This document shows positions 9,612-19,081 of a DNA stretch of 64,000 nucleotides, piece by piece. The stretch lies in assembly GCA_947489685.1 (NCBI GenBank), contig CANLEM010000001.1, positions 372,001 to 436,000 on the forward strand, read 5' to 3'. This DNA is from an uncultured Aquimarina sp. (GTDB lineage: Bacteria; Bacteroidota; Bacteroidia; Flavobacteriales; Flavobacteriaceae). The notes below the pieces were generated by a model. It was not told the DNA's origin, searched no databases, and saw nothing but the letters and a program-made list of their open reading frames with translations. How positions within the stretch are numbered: position 1 is the stretch's first letter; each line of letters begins with the position of its first letter. The translations under genes and the position numbers were made by a program.

Positions 9612-12600
9612 ATGAAAAAAAGAATAATAGCAACAGTAAGCATGCTGATGGTACTGGCAGGTTATGGTCAGGATACTACAAAAAATTATACAAAAACTTA
9701 TACAGCCAGAAAACCTATACAAGGTAATATCTCTACTAATACGAATAAAGATGAGGTGCAACAGGCAGTACAATATATAGATGGGTTAGGCAGGCCGATT
9801 CAGTCTGTAATCCGTTGGGGATCAGCCAATGGTAAAGATATGATTAATCCTGTTACGTATGATGAATATGGAAGGCAATTAAAACAATATTTACCTTTTG
9901 AGAGAAATACAACTAATGCCACCTATGATGGCGCAGTAATAGTGCAACAAAAAACTTTTTATGATAATCATTTTGAAATAGGTAGTGGTAGCTATGCTTT
10001 TTCTGAAACTCAGGTAGAAGCTTCTCCGCTAAATCGGCCCAAAAAACAGGCAGCTCCTGGAAAAGCGTGGAAAATTGATGGGACACATACCGTAGACCTA
10101 GTATATCGAAACAATACAATAACCGATAAGGTACATGAAATCACTATTTCTGGCGCATCAATAACTGCCGATAGTGATTATGGAGCAGGATTATTAACTG
10201 TAACCGTGACTACGGATGAAAATACTGGAAATCAACAGGGAGAAACTCAGGAGTTTACAGATAAGCTGGGTCGGGTGATCCTGAAAAAAGTAAAATCAGG
10301 AGTCAATACCTACTACAAAACCTATTATGTATATGATGATTACGGCAATCTTAGGTATGTGATCCCTCCTGCGGCTATTGAAGAGATCCAAAATGAAAAT
10401 AATGATTGGAGTAGGATCAATACCGAAGCATTTCAAAAACGATGGATGTTCTGTTATGAGTATGATGGTAGAAATCGGATGATTGCCAAACGAGTACCAG
10501 GTGCCGATTGGATGTATATGATCTATGATCAAAAAGATCGATTGGTTTTGACTCAGGATGGTAACCAGCGTGTAGGGTGTATAGAAAATGTGGATGGTCG
10601 TAAAGAAGTCTCGACTTATGAAGGGAAATCCTATAAGCTTATAGGAGATGGAAAAGTAATCCTAAAAGATGGATTCAGGTTTAGTGATAACGACGATAAA
10701 CGCTTTGTAATCTCATCCAAAGATTTTACGGCCTGTCCAACACAGTGGGTTTTTACCAAATACGATGCATTAAATCGTCCTGTACTCACAGGATTTTATA
10801 ATAGCGATCTTGATAGAGCTGCTTTACAGACTATAGTAAATCAAATTACTGATTATGAAGAAACCTATACAGGAACTGGGGTTTTGGAAGGTTACGATAA
10901 TACAGCTTTTCCTACTACTATAACCTCATCAGATGTACTGTCGGTTACGTATTATGATGATTATGATTTTACCAATGAAACTCCTCCGACCCATGTAGAT
11001 CTTTTACCTATTGTAAAAGGTCAGATAACAGGTACAAAAACCAGGATATTAGCCAGTGAGGATTGGCTGAATACCGTGACCTTTTATGACAATCGATACC
11101 GACCTATTAAGGTAATTGCCGATAACCATAAAAATGGTCAGGATATTGTAGAGAATACTTATCGTAATATCGTTTCTCCATTGATAAAAAATACAACGAC
11201 GACTCACAGAAGTGAGCACCATACAGGAGCATTGGTAACTACCGAAACGTTTACGTATGATCATATGGATCGATTGAAAGAGGTGAATCATAAGATCGAA
11301 GATAATGGCGTAGTAAAGGCGAACAAAAAATTGATCGTCAATGACTATAATGCTATAGGAGAGTTATCGGCAAAAAAACTAAACCAAACAGGGACGAATA
11401 GTTATACCCAAAAAATCGACTATGAATACAACATGAGGGGTTGGTTGACCAAGATTAATGATGGTTCGAATTTATCTGGAAATGATAAGTTCGGAATGGA
11501 ACTAAAGTATGATACGGCGGGACAATTTAATGGTAATATTGGTACGATGAGCTGGAAATCTCAGGGAGGTATAAATACCAATGAACAAACGTTTAATTAT
11601 ACCTATGATCCATTAAATAGATTAAAAAAGGCAGATTATATAAGTCCTGGGCGTACCGGAAATTACTCTGTAGGAGGTGCCAATGGTATCCAATACGATG
11701 CTAATGGCAATATCAAACAGCTATCCCGATATCAAGAGGTTGGTGGGCAGGCCAAATTGATAGATCAATTAACCTATGCCTATGGAGATAAAGGAAATCA
11801 ATTATTGAATGTATCCGATGGCGGTGACGATACTTCTTTGAATGACCCTGATCCGAAGATTACCAGAATCAAAGACCTTGGATTTAGAGATGGCAATATT
11901 AGTGACCAAGATTATACCTATGACCCAAATGGCAATATGATTAGTGACCAAAACAAAGGGATCGATCACATAAGTTATAATCACCTCAATTTACCCCAAT
12001 TGGTGAGTTTTGATAATGGTAACTATGTGCGATATACCTATAATGCTGCCGGGATCAAACTACAAAAAGAATCCAAAATGGGGAGTACTACTACCGTAAC
12101 TGATTATGTGACTGGTAAACACTACATCAATGGAGTATTACAGTTTTTTCAACATACCGAAGGTAGAGTACTTAAAAATGGAACCAACTATGTTTACGAA
12201 TTTAATCTTACAGATCATTTAGGCAATGTACGAGTCTCTGTAGATGAAACCGGTACTGCAAAACAACGTGATGATTATTATCCCTTTGGGTTAACGTTTA
12301 ATTCTTTTGTGTCCGGTGTAGAAAATCAGTATAAATATAATGGAGGGGCTGAATATCAATCAGAATTTGATTTGTATACAACAAATGCAAGATTATATAA
12401 TCCAGAATTGGGGCGTTTTTGGGGAATTGATGTAATGTCAGATATCTTACCATCGATTAGCCCCATGTCTTATGGTTATAATAACCCTATTAAATTTAAT
12501 GACCCTTTGGGTTTGATGGGTATACCTGGTTGTGAAGAATGCCCTGATGCTATTGTATTAGATGAAGTAGAAATAACTGCCGATAGACTACCACCAGAAT

Positions 12601-13310
12601 CTTCAAGCCAAAAGTTAACTATTTATCAAAATCTATTATTTAGCGGCAATTCAGTTAATAGATCTTTAGCAAGAGCTGTTGTGGATGGTAACACTAATTT
12701 GGTTAATAACTTCACCACCAATAATAGATTGCATTTTAGTCTGGAGGAATATAGGAAAGAACAGGAGCGATTTAGTGCAGGAGATGCTTGGGCAATGATT
12801 GCGGGAAGAGGGATTGGTATAGTTATGTTGTCAACTTACGGTGGTGCAATGTTATCAGGAAGTAACTTGTCATTATCGTTACCCTCTGCTGCGACCTTAA
12901 AAACAAGTTTGTTTGGAGCTGATGCATTTTCAAAATCTTTTTGGGTAAGAACAGGTGTAAATGCTAGTATTGAAACAGGGAATCAATTGATAACGAATGA
13001 TTTTCAATTTAATCAATTGGATGTTTTTGATATTGGTGCTCAAGGTTTTTTAGGTTTGAATACCCCTCAAAGTGCTGCAGGAACTGCAATTGTAGACTTT
13101 AAACCGTTTGCAAGTAACAGTTCGGATATTTTTTCTATTAATTTAAATAGTGGAGCAGCAATAGATTTTACCACAAGTTTTACGGCTGGTCGTCTTAGTG
13201 GTACTAGTGGAATCCGAAACTCTTCAGTTCAACCATTAATTCAATGGGGTGCTGATTTGTCAATGAAGGTTGTTAGTAGTGGTACCAAAACAACAATCGC
13301 AAAAGAATGA
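9612..13310 (+). CDS. RHS repeat-associated core domain protein with variable C-terminal tail
   Basis: The protein has 1232 residues with a short signal peptide (ends near GYGQD). A DUF6443-like N-terminal part (YIDGLGRPIQSV) is followed by many YD repeats and the RHS core near residues 890-970 (LTDHLGNVRVSVDE, YYPFGLTF, ARLYNPELGRFWGID, YGYNNPIKFNDPLGL). After DPLGL a tail of about 260 residues begins with EVEITADRLPP and contains Gly/Ala-rich hydrophobic stretches. I recognise no nuclease, deaminase or other toxin active site in it. It is followed by two hairpins and an exported DUF4253-type gene. Confidence 0.88.
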   Translation: MKKRIIATVSMLMVLAGYGQDTTKNYTKTYTARKPIQGNISTNTNKDEVQQAVQYIDGLGRPIQSVIRWGSANGKDMINPVTYDEYGRQLKQYLPFERNTTNATYDGAVIVQQKTFYDNHFEIGSGSYAFSETQVEASPLNRPKKQAAPGKAWKIDGTHTVDLVYRNNTITDKVHEITISGASITADSDYGAGLLTVTVTTDENTGNQQGETQEFTDKLGRVILKKVKSGVNTYYKTYYVYDDYGNLRYVIPPAAIEEIQNENNDWSRINTEAFQKRWMFCYEYDGRNRMIAKRVPGADWMYMIYDQKDRLVLTQDGNQRVGCIENVDGRKEVSTYEGKSYKLIGDGKVILKDGFRFSDNDDKRFVISSKDFTACPTQWVFTKYDALNRPVLTGFYNSDLDRAALQTIVNQITDYEETYTGTGVLEGYDNTAFPTTITSSDVLSVTYYDDYDFTNETPPTHVDLLPIVKGQITGTKTRILASEDWLNTVTFYDNRYRPIKVIADNHKNGQDIVENTYRNIVSPLIKNTTTTHRSEHHTGALVTTETFTYDHMDRLKEVNHKIEDNGVVKANKKLIVNDYNAIGELSAKKLNQTGTNSYTQKIDYEYNMRGWLTKINDGSNLSGNDKFGMELKYDTAGQFNGNIGTMSWKSQGGINTNEQTFNYTYDPLNRLKKADYISPGRTGNYSVGGANGIQYDANGNIKQLSRYQEVGGQAKLIDQLTYAYGDKGNQLLNVSDGGDDTSLNDPDPKITRIKDLGFRDGNISDQDYTYDPNGNMISDQNKGIDHISYNHLNLPQLVSFDNGNYVRYTYNAAGIKLQKESKMGSTTTVTDYVTGKHYINGVLQFFQHTEGRVLKNGTNYVYEFNLTDHLGNVRVSVDETGTAKQRDDYYPFGLTFNSFVSGVENQYKYNGGAEYQSEFDLYTTNARLYNPELGRFWGIDVMSDILPSISPMSYGYNNPIKFNDPLGLMGIPGCEECPDAIVLDEVEITADRLPPESSSQKLTIYQNLLFSGNSVNRSLARAVVDGNTNLVNNFTTNNRLHFSLEEYRKEQERFSAGDAWAMIAGRGIGIVMLSTYGGAMLSGSNLSLSLPSAATLKTSLFGADAFSKSFWVRTGVNASIETGNQLITNDFQFNQLDVFDIGAQGFLGLNTPQSAAGTAIVDFKPFASNSSDIFSINLNSGAAIDFTTSFTAGRLSGTSGIRNSSVQPLIQWGADLSMKVVSSGTKTTIAKE

Positions 13311-13332
13311 AAAATTTAAAAACTCCCTTCAC

Positions 13333-13360
13333 TCCCGCTAGTCTTAGACTAGTGGCGGGA
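13333..13360. repeat. Palindromic hairpin after the RHS gene
   Basis: TCCCGC and GCGGGA enclose a perfect palindrome CTAGTCT-T-AGACTAG (13338-13352). It lies in the gap between the RHS tail and the DUF4253 gene. It could be part of a terminator or a small interspersed repeat; there is no clean T-run after it. Confidence 0.55.
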
Positions 13361-13383
13361 AGAGTTAGAAAAACAGAAATACT

Positions 13384-13424
13384 GTTCTTGTTATCACTAA
13401 AGGTGTTTTAGTGATAACAAGAAC
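13384..13424. repeat. Perfect 18-bp inverted repeat
   Basis: GTTCTTGTTATCACTAAA (13384-13401) pairs perfectly with TTTAGTGATAACAAGAAC (13407-13424) around a 5-base loop. A related sequence, TTGTGTTATCACCTTTAAG, recurs near 13464-13482. It is too GC-poor and lacks the T-tract of a standard terminator, so a recombination or regulatory role is also possible. Confidence 0.7.
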
Positions 13425-13514
13425 AAACAATTAAAGAAACGCTAGATAACGAGAATTTGTAACTTGTGTTATCACCTTTAAGAAATAAATAGAACAAAAA
13501 TTAATCTACTCAAA

Positions 13515-14159
13515 ATGAAAACAAATATGAAAACGATTGTAGTACTGCTATTTTTAAGTATTGCTTATCACATACAATCACAAGAATTATCAGAAACAGA
13601 ACTTGCAATAGCCGAAAGTACTAATATAAGTCAGGAGGTATTAAAATTAGTACGAACCCATACCGATGCAACGTTTATTGACATCCCTAAGGATGATACT
13701 CACGAATATGCAGCATTGGCGATAAACCTTGAAAACGAAAAAGCTACTGCTCTTGTCAACGAGTTAAGAAAGATCAGATATATGAAAGCATTGAGTGGGT
13801 ATACCGTTTTTAAAGCGATTCGTAATCAAAATGCTGCCGATGATCAGGTACGAATTTTGCACCAAGAAGATCCACTATACCCTATAAAATACATGAAAAC
13901 TAAAGGTTCATATCCAAAATTGTCTACCGATCAGATATTTGATAAAATAGAAAGATGGCATGGGCGAAGGGGATGTGTTTTGCTTGGCGCCGGTAAGAAT
14001 TGGGTAGAACTCCAATTTGTCTTACCATTAGAGGATACAGACAAATTTGCCAAGGAAATCATCAGTCTTTGCCCTGCCTTAGACAGTGTATATCGAGGAT
14101 ACGAAAGATTATCAAAAAAACTGCAAGAAGAAAAACCCACGATTCTATTAGAGTGGTGA
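13515..14159 (+). CDS. Exported DUF4253-like protein
   Basis: The protein has 214 residues, with a signal peptide ending near HIQSQE. The C-terminal 85 residues (RWHGRRGCVLLGAGKNWVEL, then LEDTDKFAKEIISLCPALDS and a final TILLEW) follow the pattern I know for DUF4253: G-AG-W-E-L, then A-EI---CPD, ending LWWD-like. It lies directly downstream of the RHS gene and ends before a bidirectional terminator. By position it could be an accessory or immunity protein of the RHS locus, but nothing in the sequence proves that. Its signal peptide argues for a periplasmic or surface location. Confidence 0.65.
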   Translation: MKTNMKTIVVLLFLSIAYHIQSQELSETELAIAESTNISQEVLKLVRTHTDATFIDIPKDDTHEYAALAINLENEKATALVNELRKIRYMKALSGYTVFKAIRNQNAADDQVRILHQEDPLYPIKYMKTKGSYPKLSTDQIFDKIERWHGRRGCVLLGAGKNWVELQFVLPLEDTDKFAKEIISLCPALDSVYRGYERLSKKLQEEKPTILLEW

Positions 14160-14199
14160 TTGTAGAGCTTTTAGGATAACAAAGAATTAAATTACTTAG

Positions 14200-14228
14200 A
14201 AAAACCGGGATGAATATCTCGGTTTTTA
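14200..14228. terminator. Bidirectional terminator between DUF4253 gene and mfd
   Basis: AAAAACCGGGAT and ATCTCGGTTTTT form a stem with one G-U pair and T-rich flanks on both strands, between two convergent genes. Confidence 0.85.
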
Positions 14229-14262
14229 TTTTTTCGTTTTTTGAAATAGATTTTCAAATTTC

Positions 14263-17200
14263 TTATGCTTCGATGGGTTTAGGTTCTGGTGCCAATGGCT
14301 GTAATACATGTAGTGCCTTATCTACCGAATCAATGTTTTCAAAAGTTAATAATAACCTTAAACCATTTCGGGTGTTCTTTTCTTTCATTTTACAAAGTGC
14401 ACTGTTTTGTTGTACAAACCGCAATAGTTTAGAGAAACCTTCGCTTTGATAAAATGCAGATTGTTGATCGCTAATAAAGTACCCAATAAGTTTATGTTGT
14501 TTCAGGATAATTTTTTCTAGCCCAATACTTGTAGCAATCCATTTAATTCTAACCGAATTTAATAAATCAATAGCTGGATTTGGTAACTCTCCAAAACGAT
14601 CAGTGAGTCTTTTTTCATATCCTTGTAACCCTATTTCATCTTTGATAGCGTTGAGCTCGGTGTACAGGTTCAAACGTTCGGTTATATTATTGATGTAATC
14701 ATCGGGAAATAACAACTCAAAATCGGTATCGATTTGAGTATCTTTTAAAAACACTTTTTCTTTCGATTGATCTTCATAGAGCTCTGCAAACTCATTTTCT
14801 TTAAGTTCTTCAATAGCTTCATTTAGAATTTTTTGATAGGTGTCAAATCCTATTTCATTTATAAACCCACTTTGTTCACCACCCAACAAATCTCCGGCAC
14901 CTCTAATTTCCAGATCTTTCATGGCGATATTAAAACCGCTACCTAATTCTGAAAACTGTTCTAGAGCAGTAATTCGTTTTCGGGCATCTTCGGTCATTGC
15001 AGAATAGGGCGGTGTGATAAAGTAGCAAAACGCCTTTTTATTGCTTCGTCCTACACGACCACGCATCTGATGAAGATCCGACAGCCCAAAATTATTGGCA
15101 TTATTAATAAAAATGGTATTTGCATTAGGTACATCTAATCCACTCTCTACAATAGTTGTAGATATTAACACATCAAACTCTCCATTCATAAACGAAAGCA
15201 TTAAACTTTCTAATTTTTTACCTTCCATTTGTCCATGTCCTACACCTACCTTGGCATCGGGTACTAGTCGTTGCACCATTCCGGCAACTTCCTTAATGTT
15301 TTCTATTCGGTTATGAATAAAAAATACTTGTCCGCCGCGCTGCATTTCATAACTTACAGCATCACGAATCGTTTCTTCACTAAACCGTATCACATTTGTT
15401 TCGATTGGATAACGATTTGGAGGAGGAGTGTTGATGGTAGATAAGTCTCTTGCCGCCATTAAACTAAATTGAAGCGTTCTTGGGATAGGAGTGGCCGTAA
15501 GAGTTAACGTATCTACATTTTCTTTTATAGTTTTTAATTTATCTTTTACCGAAACTCCAAACTTTTGTTCTTCATCAATAACAAGCAACCCTAAATCTTT
15601 AAATTTCACATTTTTATTAACTAATTGATGGGTGCCAATAATAATATCAACCGTTCCTTTGGCAAGATCCTCTAATGTTTCTCTTTTTTGTTTTGCCGTT
15701 CTAAAACGATTGATATAATCTACTGTAACTGGAAAATCTTTTAGGCGTTCTCGAAATGTTTTTGCATGCTGAAAAGCCAAAATTGTTGTCGGAACCAATA
15801 TAGCAACTTGTTTTCCATTGTCTACTGCTTTAAATGCTGCTCGAATAGCCACCTCGGTTTTACCAAAACCAACATCTCCACAGATCAAACGATCCATAGG
15901 TCGCTCACTTTCCATATCTGCTTTTACAGCTTCTGTTGCGGTACTTTGATCTGGAGTATCTTCATAAATAAAAGAAGCTTCTAGTTCATGTTGTAAATAG
16001 CTATCCGGAGCGTATTGAAATCCTTTCTGTAATTTTCGTTTAGCGTATAACTGGATAAGATTAAAAGCAATGTGTTTTACGCGAGCTTTAGTTTTTTGCT
16101 TTAAGGTTTTCCAGGCCTTAGATCCGAGTTTATAAATCTGCGGAGCCTTACCATCTTTGCCATTAAATTTTGAAATTTTATGAAGCGAATGAATACTAAG
16201 ATATAATACATCACGCTCTCCATAGATCAACTTGATAGCTTCTTGCTTTTTGCCTTCTACATCAATCTTTTGCAGTCCTCCAAATTTACCTATACCGTGA
16301 TCTATATGAGTTACATAATCACCCACCTCGAGATTGGTTAGCTCTTTGAGTGTGATTGCCTGTTTTTTGGCATACCCATTTTTAAGATTGAATTTATGAT
16401 AGCGCTCAAAAATCTGATGATCGGTATAACAGGCCAATTTTTGATTGTGATCTATAAATCCCTGAAAAGCCGAAAAAACTATAGTTTCGTATTGTTTTAC
16501 ATCCAGGTCCGCATCGTCAAAAATATCATGAAAACGTTTGGCTTGTTGTTCGCTTACACAAAAGATATAGTTCTTATATCCTTCTTCATAGTTTTCGTTT
16601 AAGTTTTGAATAAGTAGATCAAACTGCTTATTAAAAGACGGTTGCGGTTTTATATCAAATTTGATGGCATAATCTGCTTTGGTAAGCGGTCGATTGCTGA
16701 TTTCTACCAAAGTAAAATCCAGTAGTTGTTTTTTTATAAGTGCCGAAGTAGCAAAAAGTTCTTCAGGAGTACTGTGCTTAATGTCTTCAGAAAGAGTTAG
16801 AAAAGCCTCTTTGGCTTTTTCGAAATTCTTATCGATCCTAGCAGATAGCAGATCAATATCTTTGGTAAAAACAACTGTTTTTTGGGCTATGTATTTTAAA
16901 AAACTCTCTCGTGTTTCTTGAAGCGCTTTGTTTTCGACATTTGGGATAATTGTAATCTTTTTAATTTGATCGGTAGATAGTTGTGTTTCTACATCAAAGG
17001 TGCGAATACTATCGACTTCATCCCCAAAAAACTCTATCCGATAGGGTTCGTCATTACTAAATGAAAAGACATCTACAATCCCTCCTCTAACAGAAAACTC
17101 ACCCGGTTCGGTTACAAAATCCACACGCTGAAATTGATATTCAAACAATACCTCGTTTATAAAATCTAAAGAAAGCGTATCGTTTGTCGAGACTTTTAAG

Positions 17201-17625
17201 GTGTTTTTTTCTAATTCCTTTCGGGTAACCACTTTTTCAAATAACGCATCTGGATAGGTAATAATTAATGCTGGCTTTTTTCTAGAATTGATCCGGTTTA
17301 ATACTTCGGCTCTAAGCAGAACATTAGCATTATCTGTTTCTTCAATTTGATAAGGGCGACGATAGCTACCGGGATAAAAAAGCACATTTTTATCACCTAA
17401 CAGTTGCTCTAAATCATTAAGGTAATAGGCGGCTTCTTCTTTGTCATTAAAAACACATAGAAACGGTGCTTCAGCGTTCTTAAAAGCATTTGAAATAATA
17501 AAGGATAATGAAGAGCCTACGCTTCCTTGGAGATGCGTTTTTGCTTGGGATTGGGCAATAGCTTTCTCTAGTTTCTGCAATTGCAGAGACTGTTCGAAGG
17601 TTTGCGAGATTAAAGTTGCACTCAC
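14263..17625 (-). CDS. mfd: Transcription-repair coupling factor Mfd
   Basis: The protein has 1120 residues, normal length for Mfd. It has a UvrB-homology N-terminus, an RNA-polymerase-interacting CarD-like domain (EVGDYVTHIDHGIGKFGG, residues 434-450), a helicase core with Walker A GDVGFGKT (583-590) and DEEQ box (684-687), and a TRCF C-terminal domain. Mfd displaces RNA polymerase stalled at DNA damage and recruits UvrA. The start codon is GTG at 17625; no in-frame ATG precedes the conserved region. Its last 35 residues are echoed by the remnant at 3898-4007, which makes its 3' end a probable site of past integration or recombination. Confidence 0.97.
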   Translation of the reverse strand: MSATLISQTFEQSLQLQKLEKAIAQSQAKTHLQGSVGSSLSFIISNAFKNAEAPFLCVFNDKEEAAYYLNDLEQLLGDKNVLFYPGSYRRPYQIEETDNANVLLRAEVLNRINSRKKPALIITYPDALFEKVVTRKELEKNTLKVSTNDTLSLDFINEVLFEYQFQRVDFVTEPGEFSVRGGIVDVFSFSNDEPYRIEFFGDEVDSIRTFDVETQLSTDQIKKITIIPNVENKALQETRESFLKYIAQKTVVFTKDIDLLSARIDKNFEKAKEAFLTLSEDIKHSTPEELFATSALIKKQLLDFTLVEISNRPLTKADYAIKFDIKPQPSFNKQFDLLIQNLNENYEEGYKNYIFCVSEQQAKRFHDIFDDADLDVKQYETIVFSAFQGFIDHNQKLACYTDHQIFERYHKFNLKNGYAKKQAITLKELTNLEVGDYVTHIDHGIGKFGGLQKIDVEGKKQEAIKLIYGERDVLYLSIHSLHKISKFNGKDGKAPQIYKLGSKAWKTLKQKTKARVKHIAFNLIQLYAKRKLQKGFQYAPDSYLQHELEASFIYEDTPDQSTATEAVKADMESERPMDRLICGDVGFGKTEVAIRAAFKAVDNGKQVAILVPTTILAFQHAKTFRERLKDFPVTVDYINRFRTAKQKRETLEDLAKGTVDIIIGTHQLVNKNVKFKDLGLLVIDEEQKFGVSVKDKLKTIKENVDTLTLTATPIPRTLQFSLMAARDLSTINTPPPNRYPIETNVIRFSEETIRDAVSYEMQRGGQVFFIHNRIENIKEVAGMVQRLVPDAKVGVGHGQMEGKKLESLMLSFMNGEFDVLISTTIVESGLDVPNANTIFINNANNFGLSDLHQMRGRVGRSNKKAFCYFITPPYSAMTEDARKRITALEQFSELGSGFNIAMKDLEIRGAGDLLGGEQSGFINEIGFDTYQKILNEAIEELKENEFAELYEDQSKEKVFLKDTQIDTDFELLFPDDYINNITERLNLYTELNAIKDEIGLQGYEKRLTDRFGELPNPAIDLLNSVRIKWIATSIGLEKIILKQHKLIGYFISDQQSAFYQSEGFSKLLRFVQQNSALCKMKEKNTRNGLRLLLTFENIDSVDKALHVLQPLAPEPKPIEA

Positions 17626-17642
17626 GTAGCTGGATTTTGTGG

Positions 17643-17673
17643 CAAATATAAGTGCTATCTTAATTTCTTACAA
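17643..17673 (-). promoter_or_regulatory. mfd promoter, Bacteroidetes type
   Basis: On the minus strand TTTTG (TTG at 17671-17673) and TATATTTG (17643-17650) are 20 bp apart, a close match to the Bacteroidetes -33/-7 consensus. The implied 5' leader before the GTG at 17625 is only about 10-15 nt. Confidence 0.65.
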
Positions 17674-17688
17674 AAGGAACTTCGTTTT

Positions 17689-18831
17689 CTATTTAAATTG
17701 ATCTAAGAATTTATCAAAATCCTCTTGCCTATTGTATAGATGAGGTGATACGCGTATTGCGTTTCCGCGAAACGAAACTATAATGTTTTCCTGTTTCAAT
17801 TTAGATTTCAACAGATCAAGGTCGATATGATCTGGTAAATAGATTCCTAAAAGATGATGCGCTCTATGAGTATCATCCTCAATAAAACAATCTAAAGAGC
17901 GAAGTTGCTCGACCACTTTTTGGGTATTAATTTTACAATATTCTTGTATTGCCGTCGGTGTCCATTCGATCAATTGCTCGATAGAGCGAATAAGCATAGG
18001 TGTTAATACAAAATTACTAGATTCGCCAACAGAGTATCGTGCAGCTTTTGGTTGGTATCGATCTTCGTATGTGGTAAGGTTAGTGAAATCCTCACTATTA
18101 TATCGATTCATCCAATTATGTTCTATAGGCGTACCGTTAGTAAAAGCGTCACTATAATAGGCCATTCCGATTGCATAAGGACCAAGCATCCATTTATATC
18201 CACCACAGACCAATGCATCAGGTTCGATATCTTTTATAGAAAATGGCAATGCTCCAATACTCTGCGTGCCATCAATGACCAAAAAAGCATTAAAAGTTTT
18301 GGTTTTTTGTCGTATTGCTTTTAAATCAAATAAAGTACCATCTGCCCAATGCACATGTGCCATGGCCACAACGGCAGTTTTTTCAGAAATAGCGGCCAAG
18401 ATATTCTCATTCCATTGTTTGCTTCGTTGGTCAAAACTTACAGGAGGCTTGATAATTTTTATAGAAGCTTCTTTTTGTTGAGCAATTTCTTGCCAGATGT
18501 ACACATTGCTTGGAAATTGTTCATCGACAAGCAAAATTTCATCTCCTTTGTTAATAGGTATATTATTTGCTGCATTTGCAATCCCGTATGATACTGAAGG
18601 TATAATGGCCGTATTAAGATAATCTGGAGCATCGATCAAAGTTGCAAACCTTTGTTTTAAAATTGCTCTTTCTTTAAAAAAATCTTCAGGAAGAATTTCG
18701 TTGGGTCTTGCTTTTTTAGAGACACTTTTTAAGCCAACTTCTGTCACCGATTGCAATTGCGGAGACATATATGCACAATTTAAATATGTAGTGTTTTCGG
18801 GAAGATCAAATAGGTGTTTTTGATGTTGCAT
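17689..18831 (-). CDS. PLP-dependent class V aminotransferase-family protein
   Basis: The protein has 380 residues of the aminotransferase class V fold (cysteine desulfurase/isopenicillin-N epimerase-like). The Schiff-base lysine is K213 in CGGYKWMLGPYAIG, and D187 in VIDGTQSIGAL sits at the PLP-nitrogen position. The small C-terminal domain ends IIVSFRGNAIRVSPHLYN. There is no cysteine in the position of the catalytic loop of true cysteine desulfurases that I can identify, so the reaction is not assigned. It is on the same strand as mfd, about 60 bp upstream of it, but mfd has its own promoter. Confidence 0.85.
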   Translation of the reverse strand: MQHQKHLFDLPENTTYLNCAYMSPQLQSVTEVGLKSVSKKARPNEILPEDFFKERAILKQRFATLIDAPDYLNTAIIPSVSYGIANAANNIPINKGDEILLVDEQFPSNVYIWQEIAQQKEASIKIIKPPVSFDQRSKQWNENILAAISEKTAVVAMAHVHWADGTLFDLKAIRQKTKTFNAFLVIDGTQSIGALPFSIKDIEPDALVCGGYKWMLGPYAIGMAYYSDAFTNGTPIEHNWMNRYNSEDFTNLTTYEDRYQPKAARYSVGESSNFVLTPMLIRSIEQLIEWTPTAIQEYCKINTQKVVEQLRSLDCFIEDDTHRAHHLLGIYLPDHIDLDLLKSKLKQENIIVSFRGNAIRVSPHLYNRQEDFDKFLDQFK

Positions 18832-19081
18832 AAATCTAATTTACTGAATTACAAAATAAAGAATAAGGATATAATCGGCAATCATGGTGTTGGTTAAAAC
18901 TATCTTAATTAATAACGGTATAATACGAGTGTATTAGAAAACCAAGGATTGTTGGCATATAGAAATCTCTTCTCTGCCGGATATAAAGTCAGCTATGTGA
19001 TATGCAAATTCCTATTAGCACCCTATACCGTATTAGAAGTACTTTTCTCGAATTATTTTAACAATTAAAACCTATCACACA

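Noticed and set aside
13515..14159. Firm call of an RHS immunity protein
   Set aside because: Position alone suggests it. The signal peptide and the lack of a recognised toxin domain in the RHS tail leave this unproven.
3898..14369. Classic integrase-driven genomic island
   Set aside because: The flanking mfd repeats fit, but no tyrosine or serine recombinase, relaxase or phage gene is present in the interval, so mechanism is left open.
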